Assembly: GCF_020164745.1 (NCBI RefSeq)
Contig: NZ_JAIUGV010000006.1
Location: 310,001-374,000 of the forward strand
Source: Mesorhizobium sp. ES1-4
GTDB taxonomy: Bacteria; Pseudomonadota; Alphaproteobacteria; Rhizobiales; Rhizobiaceae
DNA length: 64,000 nucleotides
Reading direction: 5' to 3'
Both the position numbers and the translations under genes were made by a program. A model generated the notes under the pieces. It saw only the letters and a list, made by a program, of their open reading frames with translations. It was not told the DNA's origin and searched no databases. Positions 51,890-60,652 of this stretch are shown here, in pieces; position 1 is the first letter of the stretch, and the number at the start of each line of letters is the position of its first letter.

Positions 51890-54800
51890 CTATTCCGCCA
51901 GCACCCGGGTCGACGGGAACGCAACCTCCACAAGCGTGCCTTCGCCGGGCGTCGAATTGATGGTGAACCGGGCGCGGTTGGCTTCCACCATAGCCTTGGT
52001 CAACGGCAGGCCAAGGCCAGTGCCGTCGCCGCGCCCGCGCTTCAGGGCGTTGATCTGCTTGAACGGCTTCAGCGCCTGCTCGATCTCGGCCTGGCTCATG
52101 CCGATGCCGGTGTCGCGCACCCGCATGACGACGTCTCCCGAGGTCTCATAGGCGGTCGAGACGATCACCTGGCCGCCGGCCTGCGTATAGCGCACGGCGT
52201 TGGACAGGATGTTGAGCGCGATCTGGCGCACGCTGCGCAGGTCGGCCACCACTTCCGGCAGCCGTGAGGCGAAGCTGGAGCGGATAATGACGCGTTCGCG
52301 GTTGGCCTGTGGCTGCATCATCGCCACGGTTTCGGCCAGCGTATCGTTGAGGGACACTGCCTCATAAGCCATTTCTTGCTGGCCGGCCTCGATTTTCGAG
52401 ATGTCCAGCAGGTCGTTGACCAGGTCGAGCACGTGGTTGCCCGAGCGGTTGATGTCGCGCAGATAGTCGCGGTAGCGGTCATTGGCGACCGGCCCGAACT
52501 TCTCGTCGACCATCAGCTCGGAAAAGCCGATGATGGCGTTGAGCGGTGTGCGGATCTCGTGACTGATGCGGGCGAGGAAGTCGGTCTTCTGCGAGGAAGC
52601 GCGTTCGGCCACCGCACGCGCCTGGGTGAGATCCTCCTCGGCCCGCTTCCACTGCGTGATGTCGCGTACCACGGCGCAGAAGCCGCTGTCGTTGGGCAGC
52701 CGGCCGATGGTCATGAACAGCGGGATGAAGCGCCCCTGCGCTTCGCGGCCTATCACCTCGCGGCCGTCATTCAGGACGCTTGCCACACCAGGTTCCGACA
52801 GGCCGCTGAGATAGTCGCGTGCCGCGCGCTGGCTCTCGATGGCAAACAGCGAGGCGAACGGTTTGCCGGTCACCTCGTCGCTGTCGAAACCGAACAGCGC
52901 CTCGGCCGGGCGGCTGATCGAACGGATGGTGCCGTCGCTGCCGATCAGCACGACGCCGTCGGTGGCGGTATCGATGATGGTGCGCATCTCGGCGATGCGT
53001 GCCTTGAGCTCGGAAATGTCGGGCTGCGTCGGCTCCTCGCCGATCGCGTGCAGTGCTGCGGGCGCATCATCCTCGCCGGAACGGCGTACGACAAGCATCA
53101 ACGCCTTGCCATCACGCCAGGGCACGGAGCGCAAGATGGCGTCTATCGGGAATTCCTGTCCATCACGCGTCTTGAGCCGCAACGCTCGGTCGCTGCCGTC
53201 GGAGGCGCTGTCATCGGCAAAAGGATCGGCAAACAAAGCCCCGAGGCCACCCGCATCCTCCAGGTCCTCCAGCGTCTCGTACCCGGTCAGATCGAGGAAT
53301 TCCTCGTTGGCGTAGTGCAACTGGTCGCCCGAATGGATGATGAGCGGCACCGGCAGCTTGCTGAGCAGCGAGGTATCCGGTGTCCTGTTTTCGTTGCCGG
53401 CGGAAAAAGCCGACGGCATGAACCCTTCGCTTTTGAGTGGCGGAACTTGCAGGCGCGGTCGCTCGGCAAGTGTCTCGGCCGCCTCATGCGTGCCGCCGGT
53501 TTCGCTGGCAGCCGTGGGCGCTTCCTCGCCGGATGCAGCCGCTCCCTCGTTGGCCCAATCCTCGTTGTCCTCGGCGTCGCGAAAATCGTCTGACGTCATA
53601 TCGTCGTCATCGGCCGGTGCTGCCTTGGCAGGACCTGACCGCGCCGGGGCCTCGCCATTCTCGGCCGTCGTTTCCGCCGTGATTATTTCCTGCGCCTCGG
53701 GTGCTCGCGCCTCGCCGCTGTCGTCGGCGACATCAGCAGGCTTGTCCCCTTTATCGGCGTAGTCGAGCAGGGAGCCCGAGGCCGCAGGCCGCGAGGATTC
53801 GGAGGTCGGCGCCTCTTGTTCGCCCTGGTCCGTGTGCGCACCGTCGAGCCGCGCCAGATCCTTCTGATCATCGGCATCGCTCGAAGAAGGTTCGCCTGCA
53901 TCCGGCTCGGCTTCCGCACCTGTCACAGACCCGGTCGTGTCGTGCGGCTCCGGCAGAGAGCCTGTTCCGGCAGCTGGTTCAGCCTGCCTTGCGGGCTCCG
54001 CCGCTTCCGCTTCAGGCGGCTCCGCCGCGGAGCTGTCTTTCTTCAGCCGCTCGCCGATTTCGCGGAACGCGCTGCGTTCCAGTGTCGACAGCCCCTCGTT
54101 CGCCGGTTGCCTGTGTTCGGCCAGTCGGATGACCTTGTCGGCGAAGCGCCGCTCCGGTTTCGGTACGATGGTAAGCGCCGGCACTTCGCCCTTGAACGGA
54201 TCCGATGCCTCGGGCTCCTCGGCCTTTGGCGCTTCAGGCACCGTCTCCACCGGTTTCGGTGTCGCCGGCGTCTCGCCATTGGGCACCAATGCCATGCCGA
54301 TCGCTTCCGGATCGACGACCGCATCCCCGGTTCGCGCGACGCCGAAGCCGCGGAAGCCTTCGAAGGCGCGGCTGCGGCCATAGACAGGCAGCGCCGCCAG
54401 GTCGACCGGGATCTTCAGGTCGGTGCCGACGACCGGCCACAGCACCGACCGGCCGGACCAGGTGTCGCGCCGCTCCAACAGGCCGGCGATCTCGCCGGAG
54501 GCATCAAGGCCGAAGGCCGCCGCGACATCCCTGAAGCGTCGGCCGATCACGTCGGCGGCCGGATGGCCGACGATATCGGCGAATTCCGGCGACAGCGCGC
54601 TGAACTTGCCCTCGGCGTCGGTGCGCCAGACAAAACGCGCCGGTGCCGCCGAGCGGTCTATGGTCCGGATGGCCGCGGTTTTGGGCGGAACTGCCGGGGA
54701 GGTGGCCTCGTCCTGCTTCAAGCTGTCCACCGAAACCTCGGTGCCGATCGCCTCGGCCACGCTTTTTGGTTCCGGCGCGACCGGCGCGTTGTCTTCTCCG

Positions 54801-55810
54801 GCATTGAAATACCAATGATCGTGCTGTGCCGGCGTGCCCGCTGCTGGCTGATCATTGTCGGCGGCGACTGATGTCGGCGCGGCAGGCTCCTCGGTCTCTC
54901 GCAGTGCCCGTTGCGGGGTGTCGTCAGCCACGGGCTCGGGAGGGGCAGGCTCCTGTTCGGTCTCGGCAGCGGCCGGCAACCGCTCGATCCCTGTCCTTGA
55001 AACACCTGTTGTCGGCTGATTGTCTCGCCGAGACTCGGTTTCTGGCGCGGCGGTCTCCGCCGCCTCCACTGTCCCGCCAATCTCTTTGGCATGGCTTTCC
55101 GTTGCTGCGGGCTCGTCTGTCGAAGCTGCCGCGCCAGGTGCGCCGTCCCCGAGTTGATCCTCGTCGATCACCACCAGCAGGTGCCGCTCCGGCGTCAGCC
55201 GGGCGAGGCCGGCCGGGTAGGAGGTCCTGCCGCCTGGAACGAGGCGCTTGACAATGCGCTCGCCCTCGGCCGCGACGTCGGTCACCAGGGCCGCCAGTGT
55301 CGCGGGCTGGATGCCGAGCGCCGAAAATCCCTCCGAGGCCGCCTCGACATTGCCCTTGGCATCGATGAAGGCGATGAAGTGGCCGTCTTCGGTAAAGCCG
55401 CTGATCGCCCGGCCGGCGATCTCGGCGGCACCGCGTGAGCCGGTCTGCGCCGCCGGCACCGCCAGCATGATGGCATTCTCGCCATCGGGTAGCGTCACGG
55501 CACTGGCAAGAAAGCCGACGGCGCGGCTGGTCAGGCCGGTCGCCAGGCGTACCGTGATCGAGCGATCGCCGCCGATCTGGGGAAAACCGCTGGTTGCCAT
55601 GATCTGGCGGCGCGCGATCAGCGGCAGCCGCGCCGAGGCGCCGATGATCGCTTCAATATCGGGATAGCCGAACGTGGCGGCGCCCGGTCCGTTGGCCCAG
55701 ATGACCTGCTCGAGGTCCACCGACAGGATCGCGATTGCGTCGCCAGCGGCAAACCGCTGGCGGACCGCGTCGAGCACGGCGACGTCGAGGAAGGAATATT
55801 CGGACGGCAT
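51890..55810 (-). CDS. Large PAS histidine kinase of the PdhS/CbrA (cell-cycle) type
   Basis: 1306 residues. The C-terminal 240 hold the kinase: H-box FLARISHEIRTPLNAIIGFSE (His phospho-acceptor), N-box NILSNAVRYT, G-boxes DTGIGMSQ and GDGTGLGLPL. A PAS domain lies just before (TDGVVLIGSDGTIRSISRPAE), and further PAS-like regions sit near residues 380-510 and 840-910. Between them is a stretch of about 330 residues rich in Glu, Ala, Pro and Asp, probably disordered. The HATPase and H-box are of the PleC/DivJ/PdhS family that controls DivK. No membrane segment is clear, so it may be soluble and polar-localised. Divergent from the phasin gene. Confidence 0.88.
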   Translation of the reverse strand: MPSEYSFLDVAVLDAVRQRFAAGDAIAILSVDLEQVIWANGPGAATFGYPDIEAIIGASARLPLIARRQIMATSGFPQIGGDRSITVRLATGLTSRAVGFLASAVTLPDGENAIMLAVPAAQTGSRGAAEIAGRAISGFTEDGHFIAFIDAKGNVEAASEGFSALGIQPATLAALVTDVAAEGERIVKRLVPGGRTSYPAGLARLTPERHLLVVIDEDQLGDGAPGAAASTDEPAATESHAKEIGGTVEAAETAAPETESRRDNQPTTGVSRTGIERLPAAAETEQEPAPPEPVADDTPQRALRETEEPAAPTSVAADNDQPAAGTPAQHDHWYFNAGEDNAPVAPEPKSVAEAIGTEVSVDSLKQDEATSPAVPPKTAAIRTIDRSAAPARFVWRTDAEGKFSALSPEFADIVGHPAADVIGRRFRDVAAAFGLDASGEIAGLLERRDTWSGRSVLWPVVGTDLKIPVDLAALPVYGRSRAFEGFRGFGVARTGDAVVDPEAIGMALVPNGETPATPKPVETVPEAPKAEEPEASDPFKGEVPALTIVPKPERRFADKVIRLAEHRQPANEGLSTLERSAFREIGERLKKDSSAAEPPEAEAAEPARQAEPAAGTGSLPEPHDTTGSVTGAEAEPDAGEPSSSDADDQKDLARLDGAHTDQGEQEAPTSESSRPAASGSLLDYADKGDKPADVADDSGEARAPEAQEIITAETTAENGEAPARSGPAKAAPADDDDMTSDDFRDAEDNEDWANEGAAASGEEAPTAASETGGTHEAAETLAERPRLQVPPLKSEGFMPSAFSAGNENRTPDTSLLSKLPVPLIIHSGDQLHYANEEFLDLTGYETLEDLEDAGGLGALFADPFADDSASDGSDRALRLKTRDGQEFPIDAILRSVPWRDGKALMLVVRRSGEDDAPAALHAIGEEPTQPDISELKARIAEMRTIIDTATDGVVLIGSDGTIRSISRPAEALFGFDSDEVTGKPFASLFAIESQRAARDYLSGLSEPGVASVLNDGREVIGREAQGRFIPLFMTIGRLPNDSGFCAVVRDITQWKRAEEDLTQARAVAERASSQKTDFLARISHEIRTPLNAIIGFSELMVDEKFGPVANDRYRDYLRDINRSGNHVLDLVNDLLDISKIEAGQQEMAYEAVSLNDTLAETVAMMQPQANRERVIIRSSFASRLPEVVADLRSVRQIALNILSNAVRYTQAGGQVIVSTAYETSGDVVMRVRDTGIGMSQAEIEQALKPFKQINALKRGRGDGTGLGLPLTKAMVEANRARFTINSTPGEGTLVEVAFPSTRVLAE

Positions 55811-55948
55811 GCGCTTGGCGGACCCTCACGGAGCGGCGAATTTGCAGTTAACGCTTTGTTAATAAAAGCCGCAGCCACGAAGGTCCACAAGCCAGAACGT
55901 GCAAAGGTTGAATTTTGGCCGTTTGGTTAACGGCCGAAAACATTTTTT

Positions 55949-55978
55949 GTGCACTGCAACAAAGATATTGCAATGCAC
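55949..55978. promoter_or_regulatory. Inverted repeat in the kinase-phasin gap, PhaR-site candidate
   Basis: GTGCACTGCAA (55949-55959) and TTGCAATGCAC (55968-55978) are inverted repeats with one mismatch over an 8-base spacer. It stands 81 bases before the phasin start. PhaR/AniA repressors bind TGCA-rich sites before phasin genes, so this is a candidate operator. Inferred from position. Confidence 0.5.
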
Positions 55979-56058
55979 AAGATTTGCCTTTATATTGCCA
56001 TCATACATGAACGAGACGGCTTTCTGTCAAAGCCGCTGCCACTGAAAAAGGATGGAAA

Positions 56059-56517
56059 ATGTCCAGGACCAAATCTGCCGAGACGATCGAAAACGTTGAA
56101 TTCCCGAGCTTCGACGCTTCCAAGGCCACCGACCAGATGCGCGCTTTCGCCGAAAAGGGCGTTGAGCAGTCGAAAGAGGCCTATGCCAAGCTCAAGACCG
56201 GCGCCGAGGACACCCAGAAGGCCCTGGAGTCGACCTACGAAACCGCCAAGACTGTTTCCAGCGACCTGTCGCTCAAGACCATCGCCGCGCTGCGTGCCAA
56301 CGCCGAGGCCGGCTTCTCGCATCTCGAAGCCCTGATCGGCGCCAAGTCGCTTTCGGAAGTCGTCGAGTTGCAGACCGCCTTCCTGCGCAAGCGCGTCGAA
56401 CTGACCGTCGAGCAGGCCAAGGACTTCCAGGCCGTTGCCTCCAAGGCGGCCGAGGATGTCTCGAAGCCGATCAAGACCGCCTTCGAGAAGGCGATCAAGG
56501 AAATCAAGGCCGCCTGA
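56059..56517 (+). CDS. phaP: Phasin
   Basis: PHB granule-coating protein of 152 residues, mainly amphipathic helix. Recognised by the Phasin_2 pattern: AFAEKGVEQSKEAYAKLKTG, TQKALESTYETAKTV, GFSHLEALIGAKSLSEVVELQ (in part) and a Lys-rich end. Ribosome site AAAGGATGG is 8 bases before the ATG. It reduces granule coalescence and lowers the free-surface area. An inverted repeat lies upstream, and an anti-SD sRNA gene follows 90 bases after the stop. Confidence 0.93.
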   Translation: MSRTKSAETIENVEFPSFDASKATDQMRAFAEKGVEQSKEAYAKLKTGAEDTQKALESTYETAKTVSSDLSLKTIAALRANAEAGFSHLEALIGAKSLSEVVELQTAFLRKRVELTVEQAKDFQAVASKAAEDVSKPIKTAFEKAIKEIKAA

Positions 56518-56604
56518 TAATCGCGCATCGTTCGCGGATGCAACAAAACGTCGCATTTTGTCGGACAAATCGATGTGAGATGGTGACGGTCAAGTGAATA
56601 CCCG

Positions 56605-56710
56605 GCGGGTGGAACCTCCTCCCTCCACCTCCGGGGTGACCAGCCAGCACCTCCTCCCGCTGGCTCGTAACAGGAAAAGGCCGGCACCTCCTCCCGCCGG
56701 CCTTTTTCTT
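56605..56710 (+). ncRNA. Alpha-r14-type sRNA with three anti-Shine-Dalgarno hairpins
   Basis: Three hairpins each present the same loop ACCTCCTCCC: GGTGGA/TCCACC (56608-56613, 56624-56629), AGCCAGC/GCTGGCT (56642-56648, 56659-56665) and GGCCGGC/GCCGGCC (56679-56685, 56696-56702). The last is followed by TTTTTC and is the terminator. CCTCCTCCC can pair with a ribosome-binding site. This is the hallmark of the alpha-r14 family (NfeR1 of Sinorhizobium), which represses ABC transporter mRNAs. The 5' end is not determined; it may start anywhere from about 56580 to 56605. It follows the phasin gene directly. Confidence 0.85.
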
Positions 56711-56866
56711 TGCCCTACGAAAGCGGCACCGCTGTGGGGAAGTGGCCTTTGCTTTGCAAAAGCCTTGAATTAGAATCCATAAGCCCGTAAGGACGCATCG
56801 CCGAACGACAGAGCGGATCGCGGAGATGAACCTTCCACCTCGATCCCGCTACTGACGTTAAGACGT

Positions 56867-56943
56867 GCCGTTGTAGCTCAGATGGTTAGAGCGCCGGATT
56901 GTGGATCCGGAGGTCGCTGGTTCGATCCCAGCCAACGGTACCA
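56867..56943 (+). tRNA. tRNA-His (anticodon GTG)
   Basis: Cloverleaf with encoded CCA. Acceptor GCCGTTG pairs with CAACGGT. The anticodon loop is TTGTGGA with anticodon GTG, and the T-loop is TTCGATC. Position -1 is T, so the universal extra G-1 is not encoded; G1-U72 and A73 are present instead. This is the known alphaproteobacterial form of tRNA-His. Confidence 0.96.
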
Positions 56944-57255
56944 TAATTAAACAAATGATTTCAATGACTTGCAGGCTATGCCGTAGCCCAGCCGACTTAA
57001 ATGTCAATGCCGTCTGTAGGCGCGTACCATTCTGGTACCATACGGCGGTAGTCCAGCCATGCCTACGACGGTCAACAGAGTTGGCGATTAGGCGGGAGAG
57101 AATCCTGCCAACGACGTCGGCACGGTTCTGCGTTGAGGTCTTTGCGCAGTCGAAAAATGCCGATGGCCACGCTAGCCCTAACTGAAATGTGGAGGTTTAA
57201 CTAGGCAGTCGATGGTTGTCCTTGACGTCGCAGATGCCTGACCTGCTATAGAAGG

Positions 57256-57475
57256 AGCTGGCGCTGGTCGTGGCCGACACGCTGCCCACGCAGATTGACC
57301 AGATGAAGGAAGGATACTCCCTGGCCAGGTCGGTCAGCGCCCGTTTGAAATGGGCTACAAGACTATGTTCGCGCTCAAGGACATGAAGGACGGCAAGCCG
57401 GCTCCAACCGACCCGAGCTACACGGGACTTGACGTCTGCACACCGGAAACGGCCGATACCTGTATCGCGAAGTAA
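57256..57475 (+). pseudogene. Remnant of a sugar ABC transporter substrate-binding protein, C-terminal part
   Basis: A frame reading LALVVADTLPTQIDQMKEGY breaks near 57331-57333 and continues one frame away as QRPFEMGYKTMFALKDMKDG, to the end TGLDVCTPETADTCIAK. Together these give the last 70 residues of an RbsB-like binding protein, but with an inserted or deleted base and no upstream half. The region 56944-57255 contains no recognisable part of it. Confidence 0.7.
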
Positions 57476-57546
57476 GCAGGAAAAGGGGCGGGAGAAAATT
57501 CCGCTCCTGACGTATCCGGAATAGCACCTTGTGAATCACGGGAAGC

Positions 57547-57780
57547 ATGGCATTGGACAAACCTAAACTGCCGATTGGCTTGATCGGCTCAGGCTTTATG
57601 GGCAAGATCCATGTGTTCGGCTTGGCAACCGCCCAGCGAGCGTTCATGAGATCGTCCTTCACACCATCGCCCCGTGGTCGGCGCGACCGAGCCTTCCTGC
57701 TCTTCTTGGCACGGACCGGCGCCGGGTCTCCGAAGCACCGGCCTCAACGCAAACGACCTTCAGTTGGAGTGGTGGTGTGA
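57547..57780 (+). pseudogene. Remnant of a Gfo/Idh/MocA oxidoreductase, N-terminal part
   Basis: Starts as PIGLIGSGFMGKIHVFGLAT, the NAD-binding start of Gfo/Idh/MocA enzymes, then leaves the family at about residue 37. A piece EIVLHTIAP continues one frame away near 57650. Internal and 3' parts are lost. It lies in the order binding protein-oxidoreductase, as in inositol/sugar loci, so both pieces come from one decayed operon. Confidence 0.65.
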
Positions 57781-57860
57781 GAGGGCGGCCTGCTAATCTC
57801 CTCGATTGCGTGGCGACTTCCGCCGAGGGCGACGGGGGTGCATTGTCGCGGCCACGCCGG

Positions 57861-59156
57861 CTATGACTGTGAGCGCTGATCCCGGAAGCGGTTCCAGACA
57901 TGCATCCGGTTGGCGATCTGCACAGTGATCGGGTGAAACGGAACCGGCTTCATGTTCGTAACTGGCAGCGGCATCTGTTCATCCGTGCGCCGCCCTGCCG
58001 CCCAGCGGCCGATTTCCTGGCCAAGGGACATTGAAAGCGCCACGCCACGACCGGAATAGATGCCCCCGAAGACAAGACCCGGCGCAAGGCGATAGAGCCG
58101 CGGCCGGCGATCCGGCACCACGGCGAACGTTCCGTGCCAGTATTCCGTCACAGTCGGCTCGCCGCCAAACGCGGCAAAGGCTTTGCCCAGCATGCTCGAT
58201 GCCTTGGCGCGGCCGCGGTCGGCCTCGTCGAACCAGAATGTATGCGTGCCGCCGCTCACCAGCCGGCCGTCGACGTCGTAGTGGAAATAGCGGATGTCGT
58301 TGCGCATGTCGGACACTGCGGGGTTGCCGACAAGGATCTTGGTGCGCAGGCCTTCCGGCAGCGGGTTTGTCGCGGCCTGGAAGACCTTGAACGGCATCAG
58401 GGTCTTCTTCAGCCCAGGCCAGAGGTCGCCGGTAAGCGCATTCGTGGCAAGCACCACTTCCGGCGCCGTGACGCTTCCCGCTGCGGTGAAGACCCGCCAG
58501 CCGCCGTCCACCTTCTCGATGCGAGACGCCGGGGCGTTCTCGAAGATGGTCACGCCTTCACGCTCAAGGGCGCCGGCAAGGCCAATGGTCATGGCGAACG
58601 GATTGATGTGACCGGAATTGTGCACCATCCAGCCGCCGAGATAGGGGCTGCCGATGCGCGCGGTGGCCTCCGCCCGGTCAAGCCAGGAGACATTGGCGCC
58701 GAAGGCTTTCCACTCCTCGTGGAACTGGCGCGCGCGGGCAAGCGTGGCCTCGGTGTGTGCGGGCTGGATCCAGCCTTCCTGAACCTGGTGGGCGTCGATG
58801 TTGAAGCGCTGCATCAGGCCGAAGGCGACGCCGGCCGCATCCGCAACCATACGATTGTAGCGCTCACCGATCGTCTTGCCGTAGACCGCCTCGAACTCCG
58901 CCGGCGAGGCCTTGGAATGGTGGGAGATGACAAGGCCGTTGTTGCGGCCCGACGCCGCCGATCCGATCTCGTTGCTCTCAAGCAGGATGACGTTGACGCC
59001 GCTGTCGCGCGCGCCGAGTGCCGCGGCCATGCCGGTGAAGCCGCCGCCGACCACCAGCACGTTCGTCTTCAGGTCGCCTTGCAGCGCCGGTGCGGCCGGG
59101 CGCCTGTTCGCGGTCTTGCGCCACAGATGCGGGGTCTTCCAGTCGACCTCAAACAT
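57861..59156 (-). CDS. FAD-dependent amino acid/amine oxidoreductase (DAO family)
   Basis: 431 residues. FAD loop VLVVGGGFTGMAAALGARDSG near residues 33-52, then LLESNEIGSAASGRNNG and the C-terminal GGIYSGRGVALSMSLG. The C-terminus is long (about 45 residues past the domain). The gene overlaps the livF-like gene by 8 bases and is the last of the transporter operon, so it probably oxidises the imported compound. The substrate is unknown. Confidence 0.88.
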   Translation of the reverse strand: MFEVDWKTPHLWRKTANRRPAAPALQGDLKTNVLVVGGGFTGMAAALGARDSGVNVILLESNEIGSAASGRNNGLVISHHSKASPAEFEAVYGKTIGERYNRMVADAAGVAFGLMQRFNIDAHQVQEGWIQPAHTEATLARARQFHEEWKAFGANVSWLDRAEATARIGSPYLGGWMVHNSGHINPFAMTIGLAGALEREGVTIFENAPASRIEKVDGGWRVFTAAGSVTAPEVVLATNALTGDLWPGLKKTLMPFKVFQAATNPLPEGLRTKILVGNPAVSDMRNDIRYFHYDVDGRLVSGGTHTFWFDEADRGRAKASSMLGKAFAAFGGEPTVTEYWHGTFAVVPDRRPRLYRLAPGLVFGGIYSGRGVALSMSLGQEIGRWAAGRRTDEQMPLPVTNMKPVPFHPITVQIANRMHVWNRFRDQRSQS

Positions 59157-59898
59157 GAAGGACGTCCTCGCTGGCGCCGCCGAGATAGTGTTCCCTTAGG
59201 GCCGAATGCGCGGCCATTTCCTGCGCCGGGCCATGCAGCTTCACCTTGCCGGTGTTGAGCAGGTAGGCGTAGTCGCCGCATTCGAGCGCCAGCTGAACGT
59301 TCTGCTCGACGAGCAGGATCGAAATGCCGTTGCGCGACAGGTCGAGGATGATGCGGAAGATCTGGTGGACGATCTTCGGGGCGAGACCGAGAGACGGTTC
59401 GTCCAGCATCAGAAGCTTCGGCTCGGCCATCAGCGCGCGCCCGATCGCCAGCATCTGCTGCTGGCCGCCGGACATGCGGCTTGCCATGCCGTTGCGCCGT
59501 TCCTTGAGAACCGGAAACAGCTCGAACACCTCGGCGCGCAACGCCTCGAAACTCTTCCCGCCGCGACCGATATGGGCCGCGACCATGTTTTCCTCCACCG
59601 TCAGGCGCTGGAAGATCTGGCGGCCTTCCGGGCAGTGGGTGATGCCGAGACGCACGACCTGTTCGGGGCGCATCCCGGTGATGTCGCGGCCTTCGAAGGC
59701 GATGCTGCCGGCGATCGGCCGCGCAACGCCGGAGATGGAGTTGAGCAGCGTCGTCTTGCCGGCGCCGTTCGGGCCGAGCACAATGACGATCTCGTGCGGA
59801 TCGACCTCGAGGTTTATGCCCTCAAGAACGCCGACGCGTCCGTATCCCGAGCTGAGCCCGGCGATTCTGAGCAGCGGCTCGGATGTCGTCGATGTCAT
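59149..59898 (-). CDS. livF: Branched-chain amino acid-type ABC transporter ATPase (LivF)
   Basis: 249 residues. Walker A LGPNGAGKTTLL near 43, signature MSGGQQQMLAIG and Walker B LLMLDEPSLGLAP. LivF type by length and by SLGLAPKIV. Its start lies 77 bases inside the end of the livG-like frame, an unusually long overlap. Confidence 0.92.
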   Translation of the reverse strand: MTSTTSEPLLRIAGLSSGYGRVGVLEGINLEVDPHEIVIVLGPNGAGKTTLLNSISGVARPIAGSIAFEGRDITGMRPEQVVRLGITHCPEGRQIFQRLTVEENMVAAHIGRGGKSFEALRAEVFELFPVLKERRNGMASRMSGGQQQMLAIGRALMAEPKLLMLDEPSLGLAPKIVHQIFRIILDLSRNGISILLVEQNVQLALECGDYAYLLNTGKVKLHGPAQEMAAHSALREHYLGGASEDVLHV

Positions 59899-60652
59899 TG
59901 GCGGTTCCCAGATAGGCGAGTTGGACGTCGGTGCTAGCCTGCACCTCGGCGGGCGTGCCCCGGAAGAGCAGCTTTCCGTGATGCATGACGATGATGCTGT
60001 CGCAGAGCGTCATGACTAGATCCATATCGTGCTCGACGACGATCATGATCCGGTCGGGCGAACGCAACGCGGTGAGTTTTGCCGTCAGCTCCGCCGTCTC
60101 GTGGTGGTTCAATCCGGCGGCGGGCTCGTCGAGCAGCAGGACGCGCGGATTGGCGACCAGGGCGCGGGCGATTTCAAGCATGCGCTGCCGGCCATAGGGC
60201 AGGCCGCGGGCATCAACGTCGGCATAGCCCTGAAGGTCAAAAACTCGCAGGATTTCCATGCATTTTTCACGCCGGCGCCGGCGCTGGGCGTTGGCATAGG
60301 GTGGCCAGATCACTTCCCTCCAGGCGGCAGCAACCTCGGCGGGATAGAAACAGACCTCGAGGTTTTCGATAGCCGTCATCTGGTCGAAGAGGCGGATGTT
60401 CTGATAGGTGCGGGCAATTCCCGAATTGGCGATCTGGTATTTCTTGAGCTTGTCGAGACGTTTGCCGTCGAGCGTGATCGAACCGGAGGAGACGGTGTAG
60501 GAACCCGCCGTCATGTTGATGAGCGTCGACTTGCCGGCGCCGTTCGGTCCGATCACGCCGTGGATCATACCGGGGGCGAAGGCGGTCGACACGTCGTCGA
60601 TGGCGACGACCTCGCCATACACCTTGCGAAGGCTCTGAAAGACCAGCGTCAT
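59822..60652 (-). CDS. livG: Branched-chain amino acid-type ABC transporter ATPase (LivG)
   Basis: 276 residues from ATG 60650-60652 (MTLVFQSLRKVYG), which overlaps the livM-like stop by 4 bases. The longer frame is a shadow. Walker A GPNGAGKSTLINMTAG, signature LPYGRQRMLEIAR and Walker B VLLLDEPAAGLNHHE, all LivG type. The C-terminal 25 residues are basic and run into livF. Confidence 0.92.
   Translation of the reverse strand: MTLVFQSLRKVYGEVVAIDDVSTAFAPGMIHGVIGPNGAGKSTLINMTAGSYTVSSGSITLDGKRLDKLKKYQIANSGIARTYQNIRLFDQMTAIENLEVCFYPAEVAAAWREVIWPPYANAQRRRRREKCMEILRVFDLQGYADVDARGLPYGRQRMLEIARALVANPRVLLLDEPAAGLNHHETAELTAKLTALRSPDRIMIVVEHDMDLVMTLCDSIIVMHHGKLLFRGTPAEVQASTDVQLAYLGTANDIDDIRAAAQNRRAQLGIRTRRRS

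Noticed and set aside
56937..57050. Repeat of GGTACCAT near tRNA-His, as a possible second attachment site
   Set aside because: Only 8 bases match, and the rest of the tRNA 3' end is not repeated, so there is no evidence of integration.
57547..57780. A functional 77-residue protein starting MALDKPKLPIGLIG
   Set aside because: Only the first 37 residues match the Gfo/Idh family; the remainder is out of frame, so it was called a pseudogene.
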